DNA of 64,000 bases from Lachnospiraceae bacterium. Lineage in GTDB: Bacteria > Bacillota > Clostridia > Lachnospirales > Lachnospiraceae. Positions within the stretch are counted from its first letter, which is position 1. Each line of letters starts with the position of its first letter. The translations under genes and the position numbers were made by a program. The notes below the pieces were generated by a model. That model worked only from the letters and a program-made list of their open reading frames with translations, was not told where the DNA came from and searched no databases. Location of the stretch: assembly GCA_910575605.1 (NCBI GenBank), contig CAJTEW010000008.1:1-64000 (forward strand), in the 5' to 3' direction. Positions 42,749 to 51,298 of the stretch are shown here, one piece after another.

Positions 42749-44953
42749 ATGATGAAGAAAATTCATATTAAGAAGCCAGATATAAAGGGCGGACTTTCGA
42801 GGCTTAAGAATCTTAAAAAAGAGGATATAAAGGCATACTGGAAAGCGAGGAAGGAACGGCGCGAGCGTATTCTTGAGGAACGAAGGAACAGTGCATTTGC
42901 CAGAAAGATGAAACCATTGTATAAAGTCATGAATCTTTTGTCCCCGGTGCTTCATATACTCTTGGCATGTATGATTAATTTTGCTATAGAAGCAATTTCC
43001 AGGCATTCCGTGGCTGAGGCGTGGGAGTATATGACTGGGACTCCCCTTGTGTTTCTTTACAATGCATTTATGATATTTATGACATTTTCAGTTGTGTACC
43101 TTTTCAAACGGCGTGTGTTTGTACGGATTATTATCAGCGTACTGTGGATGGTGCTGGGAGTAGCTAACGGATATATGCTTATGAAACGCGTTACGCCCTT
43201 TAATGCCCAGGATCTTAAGGTGGCAAAGGATGCTGTAACGCTCATCAATAATTATTTTAATTCTTTTGAACTGATTATTGTAGGCGTGGGGGTTGCAGCA
43301 GTCATTATCTGGGTGGTTTCTATGTGGAAACGAGGAGGACAATATGAAGGAAAGGTGCATAGAATCTGGGGAGCAGCATTTATTGCAGGATGTGCAGCGC
43401 TGTATGCATTTCTGACAGATGCAGCCGTTGAAAACAGAGTTGTGTCTACTTATTTCGGAAATATTGCCTTTGCATATGAGGATTATGGTTTACCTTACTG
43501 CTTTATGGCAAGTGTATTTAATACGGGTATTAACGAGCCTAATGGATATGATGAAAATACGATTAAGGAAATAGGCGGCGGCAGAGAAATTACAAAAAAT
43601 GAGACAGGGCGGTCTAAGGACGAGCTTCCTAATATTGTATTTATCCAGCTTGAATCCTACTTTGATGTGGCAGAATCAGAATTTTTTACTACGTCTCAGG
43701 ACGCCAGTCCGAATTTACGAAAGATGTATCAAAATTACTCCTCCGGATACTTTAAAGTACCCTCTGTGGGGGCAGGAACGGCGAATACAGAGTTTGAGGT
43801 TCTCACAGGTATGAATCTGCGTTATTTTGGTCCGGGGGAGTATCCTTATAAGACAGTTCTTAAGGACAGACCGTGCGAAAGTGCGGCTACAGCTCTTAGT
43901 GCTCTTGGATATGGGACTCATGCCCTTCATAATAACGGCGGTAATTTTTACAGCCGTTCCAGAGTATTTAACAATATTGGCTTTGACAGCTACACAAGTA
44001 AGGAATTTATGAATATTTTACAGCTTACGGAAAATGGCTGGGCAAAGGATGATATTTTGATAGAGCATATTCTGGAGGCAATGGATACGACCAGGCAGCA
44101 GGACTTTATTTTTGGCATCAGTGTACAGGGACATGGTGATTATCCAGAGGAGAAAATCATTGAAAATCCAAAGATTACCGTAGAAGGAATTGAGGATGAG
44201 GCAGTGAAAAATAAATGGGAGTATTATGTGAACCAGGTATATGAGATGGATCAGTTTGCGGGAAATCTTGTAAAAGCACTGGAGGAAAGAGGGGAGCCTG
44301 CAGTTGTTGTATTTTATGGTGACCATCTCCCTACAATGGGGCTTGAGGCAAAGGATTTAAAGAGCCGTTATCTGTATAATACGAACTACGTAATTTGGGA
44401 TAACATTGGGCTTGAGAAGTCGGATAAGAATATTCCGTCCTACCAGATTATGGCGGAGGTTCTTAACCGTCTTGACATTCATTCAGGAACTATATTTAAT
44501 TACCATCAGGAGAGGCAGCAGACAAAGAATTACCTGGCGGATTTGGAAATCCTTCAGTACGATATACTTTACGGAAAGCAGTATATTTATGATGGGAAGC
44601 CGCCTATAGAAGAAGGACATATGATGATGGGAGTAAAGGATGTTACTCTGAAAAACGTGGTGCCTTATCTTGAAGAGGGCTACAGCCTGTACGGAGAGAA
44701 CTTTACAAAGCAGAGCAAGGTTTTCGTAAATGGGGAAAAACAAAAGAGCAGCTTTTTAAATAATACGAGAATTGTACTTCCAGAGACAGTTCTTGAGAAT
44801 GAGGATGTAGTAATAGTTGTCCAGATGGGTTCCAGCAGCACGGTATTCCGCACATCAGATGAATATGTCTATGAGGACGGCATGCTTACGGTAAGAGAAG
44901 GAACAGGAACAGATGTTACGAGAGCGTGGACGGAGCAGACAGGTGATGAGTAA
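42749..44953 (+). CDS. LTA synthase/sulfatase-like membrane protein
   Basis: This 734-residue protein starts with a very basic cytoplasmic segment of about 60 residues. Around five transmembrane helices follow (about 65-235), then an extracellular sulfatase-fold domain of the LtaS type. Domain markers are NIVFIQLESYFDVAES, the catalytic-threonine region VGAGTANTEFEVLTGM and the metal-site block VVFYGDHLPTMG. It probably transfers glycerol-phosphate or a related headgroup to a cell-envelope acceptor. A C-terminal beta extension beyond about 630 is unusual. Two adjacent ATGs can serve as start. The end overlaps folC. Confidence 0.88.
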   Translation: MMKKIHIKKPDIKGGLSRLKNLKKEDIKAYWKARKERRERILEERRNSAFARKMKPLYKVMNLLSPVLHILLACMINFAIEAISRHSVAEAWEYMTGTPLVFLYNAFMIFMTFSVVYLFKRRVFVRIIISVLWMVLGVANGYMLMKRVTPFNAQDLKVAKDAVTLINNYFNSFELIIVGVGVAAVIIWVVSMWKRGGQYEGKVHRIWGAAFIAGCAALYAFLTDAAVENRVVSTYFGNIAFAYEDYGLPYCFMASVFNTGINEPNGYDENTIKEIGGGREITKNETGRSKDELPNIVFIQLESYFDVAESEFFTTSQDASPNLRKMYQNYSSGYFKVPSVGAGTANTEFEVLTGMNLRYFGPGEYPYKTVLKDRPCESAATALSALGYGTHALHNNGGNFYSRSRVFNNIGFDSYTSKEFMNILQLTENGWAKDDILIEHILEAMDTTRQQDFIFGISVQGHGDYPEEKIIENPKITVEGIEDEAVKNKWEYYVNQVYEMDQFAGNLVKALEERGEPAVVVFYGDHLPTMGLEAKDLKSRYLYNTNYVIWDNIGLEKSDKNIPSYQIMAEVLNRLDIHSGTIFNYHQERQQTKNYLADLEILQYDILYGKQYIYDGKPPIEEGHMMMGVKDVTLKNVVPYLEEGYSLYGENFTKQSKVFVNGEKQKSSFLNNTRIVLPETVLENEDVVIVVQMGSSSTVFRTSDEYVYEDGMLTVREGTGTDVTRAWTEQTGDE

Positions 44954-46286
44954 TATGACGACAGGAAAAAGACCTTCTGATTACAGTAGTGCAGTACAGT
45001 ATATTGAAGAGCTTCCGAAATTTACAAAGAAGCATACTATAGAGCATACGAAGGAATTTTATAAGAGACTTAAAAGCCCGGCATCAGACAGAAAAATTAT
45101 TCATGTTGCAGGCACTAATGGCAAAGGCTCTGTGTGTGCCTATATACAGGCGATTTTAGAGAGCGAAGGGAAAAAGACAGGTTTTTTTACATCTCCCCAT
45201 CTTGTATCTATCAACGAGAGAATCCAGATTGGCAGGAAGAATATTTCTGATGAGGAGTTTTACCGGGTGTTTGAAGAGGTGTATGACACAGTAGAAAAGA
45301 TGGGCAGGGAAGGGATTTCCCACCCGTCTTATTTCGAATTTTTGTATGGAATGGGGATGAAGGCATTTTCTCATACAGATGTGGAATATATTGTGCTGGA
45401 GACAGGGCTTGGGGGCAGGCTTGACGCAACCAATTCCTTTGATTGCCCTGCCCTTACAGTGATTACCTCCATCAGTATGGATCATACGGAGATACTTGGG
45501 GATACAATTGAAAAGATTGCGGCTGAAAAGGCCGGTATTATAAAGCCCCGGGTTCCGGTTTTTTTTGACGGGAATGACAGATGTGCTTCAAAGGTAATAC
45601 GGGATACGGCAGAGTCATGTGGTGCACCTTGTAGAGAAATCACGAAAAATGCGTTCGAAATACAGGAAGTGAACCGAAAATATATTGCATTTTCCAGAGC
45701 AAATGCGTATGATAAAGATATTAACTGGAGGGTTCCTGTCTGCGGACTTTATCAGGCTATGAATGCAGAGCTTTCTATTCAGGCAGCGGAGTTTCTTCTA
45801 AAGGATGAATTTAACCATAAGGAATTGTGGCGTGAGGCTGTAGCTTCCATACACTGGAAGGGGCGGATGGAGGAAAAACAGGGACGGCTTGTGATTGACG
45901 GAGCGCACAATCCAGGAGCTATTAAAGCATTTGTTGAAAGCGTACATGCTTTAGAGGGGGAAAGTGAGGCGCAGCCTGTCATTTTGTTTTCAGCAGCGGC
46001 AGATAAAAAATATGAGGAGATGGCGGCCTGTCTCTGTAAAAATCTTCCGGCTAAGGCATATATTGTTACAGAAATTGAGGATAAAAGAAGAATTTCAGCA
46101 GCTGAACTGGGGAAAATATTTAAAAGAAATACAAAGAAGAAAGTAATAGAAAGAAAAAGTATAGAGGAAGCTTTGAAGGAAGCATATAAGGAGCAGGATA
46201 AGGACGGGTATATTTATTGTGTCGGTTCTTTGTATCTTGCAGGGACAGTAGAAAAAATATTAGAAGGAGCCGGGTCTGATGCTTAA
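44946..46286 (+). CDS. folC: Folylpolyglutamate synthase / dihydrofolate synthase family
   Basis: This Mur-ligase-like enzyme of about 446 residues adds glutamates to folates. The ATP loop is HVAGTNGKGSVCAYIQAIL, followed by FFTSPHLVSINERIQI and LETGLGGRLDATN. The C-terminal domain holds GRMEEKQGRLVIDGAHNPGA. Whether it also has dihydrofolate synthase activity cannot be read off. ATG 44946 and ATG 44955 are both possible, the latter having AGGTGA 7 nt upstream; both overlap or touch the preceding stop. The end overlaps a 44-aa ORF. Confidence 0.93.
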   Translation: MSNMTTGKRPSDYSSAVQYIEELPKFTKKHTIEHTKEFYKRLKSPASDRKIIHVAGTNGKGSVCAYIQAILESEGKKTGFFTSPHLVSINERIQIGRKNISDEEFYRVFEEVYDTVEKMGREGISHPSYFEFLYGMGMKAFSHTDVEYIVLETGLGGRLDATNSFDCPALTVITSISMDHTEILGDTIEKIAAEKAGIIKPRVPVFFDGNDRCASKVIRDTAESCGAPCREITKNAFEIQEVNRKYIAFSRANAYDKDINWRVPVCGLYQAMNAELSIQAAEFLLKDEFNHKELWREAVASIHWKGRMEEKQGRLVIDGAHNPGAIKAFVESVHALEGESEAQPVILFSAAADKKYEEMAACLCKNLPAKAYIVTEIEDKRRISAAELGKIFKRNTKKKVIERKSIEEALKEAYKEQDKDGYIYCVGSLYLAGTVEKILEGAGSDA

Positions 46287-46413
46287 TTATGAAGAAGAGT
46301 TAAAAAAATTTCAGCCAAGCCTTGAGGTGGAGGATATAGAAACTGCGGTGTATCAGGAGGACTTGACTGATATGACAGATATTATTCGAGAAGTGGTAGA
46401 ACAGACCAGATAG
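46279..46413 (+). CDS. Small 44-residue acidic protein of unknown function
   Basis: The ORF runs from ATG 46279 to TAG 46413 and begins MLNYEEELKKFQPSLEVED. It overlaps the folC stop by 8 bp, has AAGGAG 9 nt upstream and ends 15 bp before the TPR gene, so it sits as a normal operon member. About a third of its residues are D or E; no signal or membrane segment. Function is not recognisable. Confidence 0.6.
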   Translation: MLNYEEELKKFQPSLEVEDIETAVYQEDLTDMTDIIREVVEQTR

Positions 46414-46428
46414 AAGGGTTAGTGATAT

Positions 46429-47886
46429 ATGGATTATTCAACAAAGCTAGTGTATCAGTCAAATTACTGGTATAATGACGGCATTAAGAGGGCAGAGATC
46501 CGGGATATGTCTGGAGCTATCGCCTCTCTTCGGAGGAGTCTTCAGTATAACAGGGCAAATGTTGCGGCCATGAATCTTTTGGGTCTGGTATACTATGGAC
46601 GGGGAGATGTGGTTGAGGCGCTTGTGGAATGGATTATCAGCAAGAATGTGAAGCCCCATGATAATATAGCAAATTACTATATCAGTAAGGTACAGGAGAC
46701 ACCGGGAGAGCTGGAGCAGATTAATCAGGCGGTAAAAAAGTATAACCAGAGTCTCCAGTATGCAGCCCAAGGCGGCGAGGATCTGGCGATCCTGCAGCTA
46801 AAGAAAGCAGTTGCTGCTCATCCATCTTATGTTAAAGCATATCAGCTCTTAAGCCTTTTATATCTTCATACAGAGCAGTATGCAAATGCGAGGCAGATGC
46901 TGCGTATAGCATATAGGCTGGATACCACAAATGAGCGGACGCTTAAGTTTATGCATGAGCTTAACCAGGTACGAAAGGATTCTTCCGTGCCTGTGAAAAA
47001 GGGCGGTAAAAGGGAACAGCAGACAGTTACGTATAATCTGGGCAATGAGACAATCATTCAGCCTGTATCTACTTCATTTAAGGAAAACACAGGACTTCAT
47101 ACAGTGGCAAATATCGGTATCGGCGTGCTGGTAGGAGTTCTTGTTATGTGGTTTCTCATTATGCCGGCCATTGATTCGACGAAGCAGAAAAGAATTAATA
47201 AGCAGACAGTCGCATTCAGCGACCAGATAGAGACGCAGAAATCACAGATTAATGCACTTAAGACAGAGCTGGAAGGATTCCGGTCTACCAGTGAGGAGAC
47301 AGAGAATGCACAGGCAACAGCAGCCTCTACCCAGGAAAGCTACGAGATTCTTATGGAGGTTGCCCGCCATTACCGCGCAGAGGATATGAGTAATGCTGCC
47401 ATGGTGGAAGAGCTTCTCCGGATTAATCCCGAATCACTGGGAATCGGAGGCCGTCAGACCTATGATGAGATGAAGGATGATTTGTTTCCATCCATGTGCG
47501 AGGAGCTTTATGGATTGTCACAGCAGAATTATGAGGTTGCTAATTACGATTCTGCAATCAGTAATCTGGAAATGGTTATGAGGATGGATGAAGGATATGA
47601 GGAAGGAGCAGCGATGCTTCTCCTTGCGCAGTCCTATGAAAAAAGCGGCGGTCAGGATAAAGCGAATTTAAGGTATCAGAAAATTGTGGAGAGCTACCCG
47701 GGGACAGAGGCAGCAGATACGGCAAAGGAAGCTCTTGATGCGCAGCAGGGCGGAGGCACACAGGAGGAAAACACCCAGGACCAGGATGATGGTACTGCGG
47801 ATGGAAGCGGGGATGACGACGGTACTGCCAGCGCAGGTGCAGATGATGGAGGCGGTACAGACGATACAATAGATATAGAAGAATAA
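46429..47886 (+). CDS. TPR-repeat membrane protein
   Basis: This 485-residue protein has cytoplasmic tetratricopeptide repeats at about 1-185 (for example DMSGAIASLRRSLQYNRANV and YANARQMLRIAYRLD). One transmembrane helix follows at about 225-248, then a coiled coil (about 250-300), further TPR-like repeats (about 360-435) and a low-complexity Asp/Gly/Thr tail. It is a scaffold-type protein at the membrane; partners are unknown. Its position between folC and the spoIIA operon is suggestive of an envelope or sporulation link but no more. Confidence 0.8.
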   Translation: MDYSTKLVYQSNYWYNDGIKRAEIRDMSGAIASLRRSLQYNRANVAAMNLLGLVYYGRGDVVEALVEWIISKNVKPHDNIANYYISKVQETPGELEQINQAVKKYNQSLQYAAQGGEDLAILQLKKAVAAHPSYVKAYQLLSLLYLHTEQYANARQMLRIAYRLDTTNERTLKFMHELNQVRKDSSVPVKKGGKREQQTVTYNLGNETIIQPVSTSFKENTGLHTVANIGIGVLVGVLVMWFLIMPAIDSTKQKRINKQTVAFSDQIETQKSQINALKTELEGFRSTSEETENAQATAASTQESYEILMEVARHYRAEDMSNAAMVEELLRINPESLGIGGRQTYDEMKDDLFPSMCEELYGLSQQNYEVANYDSAISNLEMVMRMDEGYEEGAAMLLLAQSYEKSGGQDKANLRYQKIVESYPGTEAADTAKEALDAQQGGGTQEENTQDQDDGTADGSGDDDGTASAGADDGGGTDDTIDIEE

Positions 47887-47904
47887 GGCGGTAATGTACG
47901 AAAG

Positions 47905-47936
47905 AAAAGGATATGCGGGAACGCATATCCTTTTTT
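47905..47936 (+). terminator. intrinsic terminator between the TPR gene and spoIIAA
   Basis: AAAAGGATATGCG pairs perfectly with CGCATATCCTTTT around GGAA and runs into six Ts. It ends the folC-TPR transcript only 30 bp before the spoIIAA start. Confidence 0.9.
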
Positions 47937-47965
47937 GGAAATCTGGGAAGGTGAGGAGATTATTG

Positions 47966-48277
47966 ATGAAATATCAGGTGCAGGAAAACTGTCTGACAAT
48001 CTTTCTTCCAAAGGAGCTTGACCATCATAATGCAGAGGAGATAAGAAGAGAGGCGGACTATGTGATTGAACGCAGTCATATCCGGTATATTATCTTCGAT
48101 TTTGAGGAAACAAAGTTTTGTGACAGCTCCGGAATTGGCGTCATTATGGGAAGATATAAAAGAATTTATATGCTGGGAGGAGAGGTGTGTGCCGTGCACA
48201 CTAATGAGAGGATGAAAAAGATGCTTACTATGTCAGGTGTAACAAAAATCATGCAGATATATGAGGAGGAAAAGTAG
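47966..48277 (+). CDS. spoIIAA: Anti-sigma-F factor antagonist SpoIIAA
   Basis: This 103-residue STAS-domain protein binds SpoIIAB and so frees sigma-F in the forespore. The phosphorylation site is in FCDSSGIGVIMGRYK (residues 51-65). Start 47966 follows GAGGAG; the longer frame from 47894 begins inside the terminator. The stop is immediately followed by the spoIIAB start. No convincing sigma-H promoter could be found in the short gap, so the promoter may lie within the TPR gene. Confidence 0.93.
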   Translation: MKYQVQENCLTIFLPKELDHHNAEEIRREADYVIERSHIRYIIFDFEETKFCDSSGIGVIMGRYKRIYMLGGEVCAVHTNERMKKMLTMSGVTKIMQIYEEEK

Positions 48278-48733
48278 ATGGAGAATACGAATGAAATGCA
48301 GTTAATCTTTGACAGCCGTTCTAGTAATGAGTCCTTTGCAAGAGTGACAGTGGCAGCATTTATGACTTCACTGAATCCTACAGTGGAGGAGGTTTCAGAT
48401 GTAAAAACAGCGGTGTCCGAGGCAGTGACGAATGCGGTTATACACGGATATGAGAACGAGGTTCACGACATCTATATCCGGTGCCGTACAAAGGAGCGCT
48501 CTCTTTACATAGAAATAGAAGACAAGGGAAAAGGAATTGAGGATGTGGAGGCTGCAATGGAGCCGCTTTTTACAACAAAACCGGACCTCGATCGCTCCGG
48601 CATGGGTTTTTCTTTTATGGAGGCTTTCATGGATGAGCTTAAGGTTGAGTCAGAGCCAGGAAAAGGAACGGTTGTAAAGATGAAGAAAATAATCGGAAAA
48701 GGGCGGAAATTATGGACCGTACAATCGCTTTAA
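48278..48733 (+). CDS. spoIIAB: Anti-sigma-F factor and serine kinase SpoIIAB
   Basis: This 151-residue GHKL-type protein holds sigma-F inactive and phosphorylates SpoIIAA. The N box is SEAVTNAVIHGYEN, the G1 box IEDKGKGIEDVE and the G2 region DRSGMGFSFMEAFMD. It begins on the base after the spoIIAA stop and overlaps sigF by 22 bp, the compact arrangement known from Bacillus and clostridia. Confidence 0.95.
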   Translation: MENTNEMQLIFDSRSSNESFARVTVAAFMTSLNPTVEEVSDVKTAVSEAVTNAVIHGYENEVHDIYIRCRTKERSLYIEIEDKGKGIEDVEAAMEPLFTTKPDLDRSGMGFSFMEAFMDELKVESEPGKGTVVKMKKIIGKGRKLWTVQSL

Positions 48734-49425
48734 TCAGGAAATCCCACGAAGGAGATGAAAAAGCGAGGACACAGTTAGTAGAGGAAAATGCAGGGCTTGT
48801 ATGGTGCATTGTAAAACGTTTTTATCACAGGGGCGCAGAGGCGGAGGATTTATTCCAGATTGGAAATATAGGGCTTTTAAAAGCAATTGATAAATTTGAT
48901 CTATCCTATGACGTAAAATTTTCGACATATGCTGTTCCTATGATATCGGGAGAAATTAAACGATTTTTAAGAGATGACGGTATGATAAAGGTGAGCCGCT
49001 CCTTAAAGGAGCTGTCTTATAAGGCATATCTATGCAAAGAAAGGCTGTGTGATAAATGGGGCCGTGAGCCAACTATATCAGAAATTGCAGATGAGCTTAT
49101 GGTTGACAGAGAAGAACTGGCTATGGCACTAGATGCCGGCGGAGATGTAGAGTCTCTTCACAAACCCATTTTCCAGAAAGATGGGCAGGAGATCAGACTG
49201 ATGGACAAGCTTCCGGAAAAGGAAAGGGAAGAGGATAAAATTCTAAACCATATGCTCCTTAGCGAGCTTCTTCTGTCTCTTGACAAGGAAGAGCGGAGGC
49301 TGATTTATCTGAGATACTTTGCAGAAAGAACACAGACACAGGTGGGAGAGGAGCTTGGAATCTCACAGGTGCAGGTATCAAGGCTGGAGAAAAAAATTTT
49401 AAAAAGACTAAGAGAACGAATATAG
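48712..49425 (+). CDS. sigF: RNA polymerase sporulation sigma factor SigF
   Basis: This 237-residue sigma-70 family protein is the first forespore-specific sigma factor. Region 2 contains AEDLFQIGNIGLLKAIDKFDLSYDVKFSTYA, where -10 recognition resides. Region 3 has KWGREPTISEIADEL and region 4 the -35 helix-turn-helix TQTQVGEELGISQVQVSRLEKK. Together with the preceding anti-sigma pair this is the spoIIA operon. It is followed by spoVA, as in Bacillus. Confidence 0.95.
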   Translation: MDRTIALIRKSHEGDEKARTQLVEENAGLVWCIVKRFYHRGAEAEDLFQIGNIGLLKAIDKFDLSYDVKFSTYAVPMISGEIKRFLRDDGMIKVSRSLKELSYKAYLCKERLCDKWGREPTISEIADELMVDREELAMALDAGGDVESLHKPIFQKDGQEIRLMDKLPEKEREEDKILNHMLLSELLLSLDKEERRLIYLRYFAERTQTQVGEELGISQVQVSRLEKKILKRLRERI

Positions 49426-49438
49426 AAGGCATATCCGT

Positions 49439-49468
49439 GCATATTTTCCGGGGGAATATTCCATACTA
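49439..49468 (+). promoter_or_regulatory. sigma-G-type promoter of the spoVA operon
   Basis: GCATA at 49439-49443 and CATACTA at 49462-49468 are 18 bp apart, an essentially exact forespore consensus. spoVA operons are known sigma-G targets. It lies 37 bp before the 58-aa ORF, making that ORF the first gene of the operon. Confidence 0.8.
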
Positions 49469-49505
49469 ACTATCGTAGAAGAATCTAAAGAGAGGCGGTG
49501 TCAGT

Positions 49506-49682
49506 ATGGAAGAGGCCAGAAGGAAGCTTCGGATATGCCTGATTTTTGTTGTGGCATTGGCAGTATTAGTCGGGTGTATTTATTATTTTGGCGACGTAAA
49601 AAAAGGGGAGAGCATCAGTGAAGGGACGCTTGTAATGGCAGATGATTTAGAGCGGGGTGGAGTATATGGCGTCGAACAGTGA
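49506..49682 (+). CDS. 58-residue predicted lipoprotein or membrane peptide, first gene of spoVA
   Basis: The ORF runs from ATG 49506 to TGA 49682. The product has a basic n-region (RRKLR), a hydrophobic segment at about 10-27 and a possible lipobox LVGC ending at C24; the remaining 34 residues are acidic. GAGGCGG precedes the ATG. Its 3' end overlaps spoVAA by 17 bp and a sigma-G-like promoter lies directly upstream, so it should be made in the forespore. I do not recognise the family. It could alternatively be a single-pass membrane peptide. Confidence 0.65.
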   Translation: MEEARRKLRICLIFVVALAVLVGCIYYFGDVKKGESISEGTLVMADDLERGGVYGVEQ

Positions 49683-50340
49683 GACAGTCTATATAAAGGC
49701 CGACAGGAACGTGGAGGTTACAAAACCTCAGGTCACACTGGGGGATGTACTGAAGATGGAATGTGCAAATGTAGAAATGCTTCCAAAGCTTAAAACAATT
49801 AAGCTTTTAACCTTCCATCATACGGATAAAAAAAATCAGAACCGTACGGCAGTGTCAATTTTAAGAGTAATTGAACTGATTCATGAGCAGTATCCTAATA
49901 TAGATATTCAGAATATGGGGGAGCAGGACTTCATTGTAACTTATGAGGAACAAAAGACTGCAGGAGGCGTCCTGCATACAGTAAAGGCTGTAGTAGTGGT
50001 TCTTATCAGTTTTATCGGGGCGGCATTTTCCATCATGGCGTTTAACAACGACGTGGATGTGACAAAAATGTTTGGACAGATTTATGAGCTCATAACAGGA
50101 ACAGAGAGTAACGGATTTACCATGCTGGAACTTACTTACAGCATTGGGCTTGTAATAGGAATCCTTACGTTTTTCAACCATTTTGGCAAAAAAAGGTTTT
50201 CTGTGGATCCGACTCCTATGGAGGTGGAGATGCGTTTATATGAAAATGATCTCCAGACAACACTTATAGAAAATATATCCAGAAAGGGGAAGGAACTGGA
50301 TGTGGGTAAAAGAAATACTTCTGGCAGTCATCGGACTTAG
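49666..50340 (+). CDS. spoVAA: Stage V sporulation protein AA
   Basis: This 224-residue protein has a soluble N-terminal part (ETVYIKADRNVEVTKPQVTL at the start) and two transmembrane segments at about 110-128 and 160-176. SpoVAA belongs to the inner-membrane machinery that moves dipicolinic acid during sporulation and germination. ATG 49666 is chosen for GGGGTGGAG upstream; a GTG at 49657 is possible. It overlaps spoVAB by 41 bp. Confidence 0.9.
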   Translation: MASNSETVYIKADRNVEVTKPQVTLGDVLKMECANVEMLPKLKTIKLLTFHHTDKKNQNRTAVSILRVIELIHEQYPNIDIQNMGEQDFIVTYEEQKTAGGVLHTVKAVVVVLISFIGAAFSIMAFNNDVDVTKMFGQIYELITGTESNGFTMLELTYSIGLVIGILTFFNHFGKKRFSVDPTPMEVEMRLYENDLQTTLIENISRKGKELDVGKRNTSGSHRT

Positions 50341-50716
50341 TGCCGGAATGGTTGTAGCGGGAGGGCTGTTCTCCTTCATTATCGGTCTTGGAGTTATATC
50401 AGACTTTGCTGACCGAACGCACACAGGGGAGCACATTCTTCTATATGAAGATAGTGTGGCTTTGGGTGGAATACTGGGGAATATCTTCTGGGTATACCAT
50501 TTAAGCATCCCTCACGGAGAATGGCTCGTCCCTGTGTTTGGCATTCTGTCCGGTATCTTTGTAGGCTGCTGGTCAATGGCGCTGGCAGAAATATTAAACG
50601 TATTCCCTATCTTTATAAGAAGGATAAAACTACTAAGGTTCGTCCCTTACCTGATATTGGGTGTAGCTCTTGGAAAGGGATTTGGAGCATTATTATTTTT
50701 TGCACAGAGATGGTAA
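50300..50716 (+). CDS. spoVAB: Stage V sporulation protein AB
   Basis: This 138-residue membrane protein has about four hydrophobic segments, with GGLFSFIIGLGVISDFADRT and YEDSVALGGILGNIFW characteristic of SpoVAB. It works with SpoVAA at the inner spore membrane. It overlaps spoVAA, implying coupled translation. A perfect palindromic repeat follows before spoVAC. Confidence 0.92.
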   Translation: MWVKEILLAVIGLSAGMVVAGGLFSFIIGLGVISDFADRTHTGEHILLYEDSVALGGILGNIFWVYHLSIPHGEWLVPVFGILSGIFVGCWSMALAEILNVFPIFIRRIKLLRFVPYLILGVALGKGFGALLFFAQRW

Positions 50717-50727
50717 GGAGAGAGGGT

Positions 50728-50771
50728 GGGGTGGGGACGGGGTATTTTTAAAAATACCCCGTCCCCACCCC
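50728..50771. repeat. GGGGACGGGGTA palindromic repeat, copy 5 (perfect 44-bp palindrome)
   Basis: GGGGTGGGGACGGGGTATTT and two further Ts (50728-50749) are followed without a loop by their exact reverse complement (50750-50771). It lies inside the spoVA operon between spoVAB and spoVAC, where it could attenuate or process the transcript. Confidence 0.95.
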
Positions 50772-50795
50772 ATATATTGAAAGGAGCAATTAATT

Positions 50796-51254
50796 TTGGA
50801 TAAACAAAAACAACAACAGGCTTATGAAAATTATGTCAAACAGAAAACCCCTGTCCACAACCTTCCGGCTAACATGGCGAAAGCATTTGTAACCGGAGGA
50901 GCTATATGTGTGATAGGACAGTGTATTTTAAATTTTTGCAAATCACAGGGCATTGATAAGGAGTTGAGTGGTGGTTGGACATCTATGCTTCTTATCTTGC
51001 TAAGCGTTCTGCTTACGGGATTTAATATCTATCCCAGTATTGCAAAATGGGGAGGAGCCGGTGCTCTTGTACCCATTACAGGCTTTGCAAACTCTGTGGC
51101 GTCACCAGCAATTGAGTATCAGAAGGAAGGACAGGTTATGGGAATCGGATGTAAGATATTTACAATTGCCGGACCTGTAATTCTGTATGGGATTTTTACA
51201 AGCTGGGTGCTGGGGCTCATTTATTGGATTGGGAAGTGTTCCGGAGTATTTTAG
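50796..51254 (+). CDS. spoVAC: Stage V sporulation protein AC
   Basis: This 152-residue membrane protein has about four transmembrane segments. Conserved SpoVAC stretches are NMAKAFVTGGAICVIGQ, GGAGALVPITGFANSVASPAIEYQKEG (in two parts) and TIAGPVILYGIF. SpoVAC acts as a mechanosensitive channel in dipicolinate movement. Translation starts at TTG, supported by AAAGGAG 9 nt upstream. spoVAD, usually the next gene, is displaced by about 3.8 kb. Confidence 0.93.
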   Translation: MDKQKQQQAYENYVKQKTPVHNLPANMAKAFVTGGAICVIGQCILNFCKSQGIDKELSGGWTSMLLILLSVLLTGFNIYPSIAKWGGAGALVPITGFANSVASPAIEYQKEGQVMGIGCKIFTIAGPVILYGIFTSWVLGLIYWIGKCSGVF

Positions 51255-51298
51255 GAAATTTGAGGATCACTGACAATAAAATTCGTGAAAAGTAATAG

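Noticed and set aside
47840-47886. Possible sigma-H promoter for spoIIAA at the end of the TPR gene (GAAGAATAA as -10)
   Set aside because: No acceptable -35 at the right distance, and the intrinsic terminator at 47905 would stop the transcript before spoIIAA.
19714-50771. Reading the five palindromes as a CRISPR or other array
   Set aside because: They are kilobases apart, differ in length and orientation, and no regular spacers or cas genes exist.
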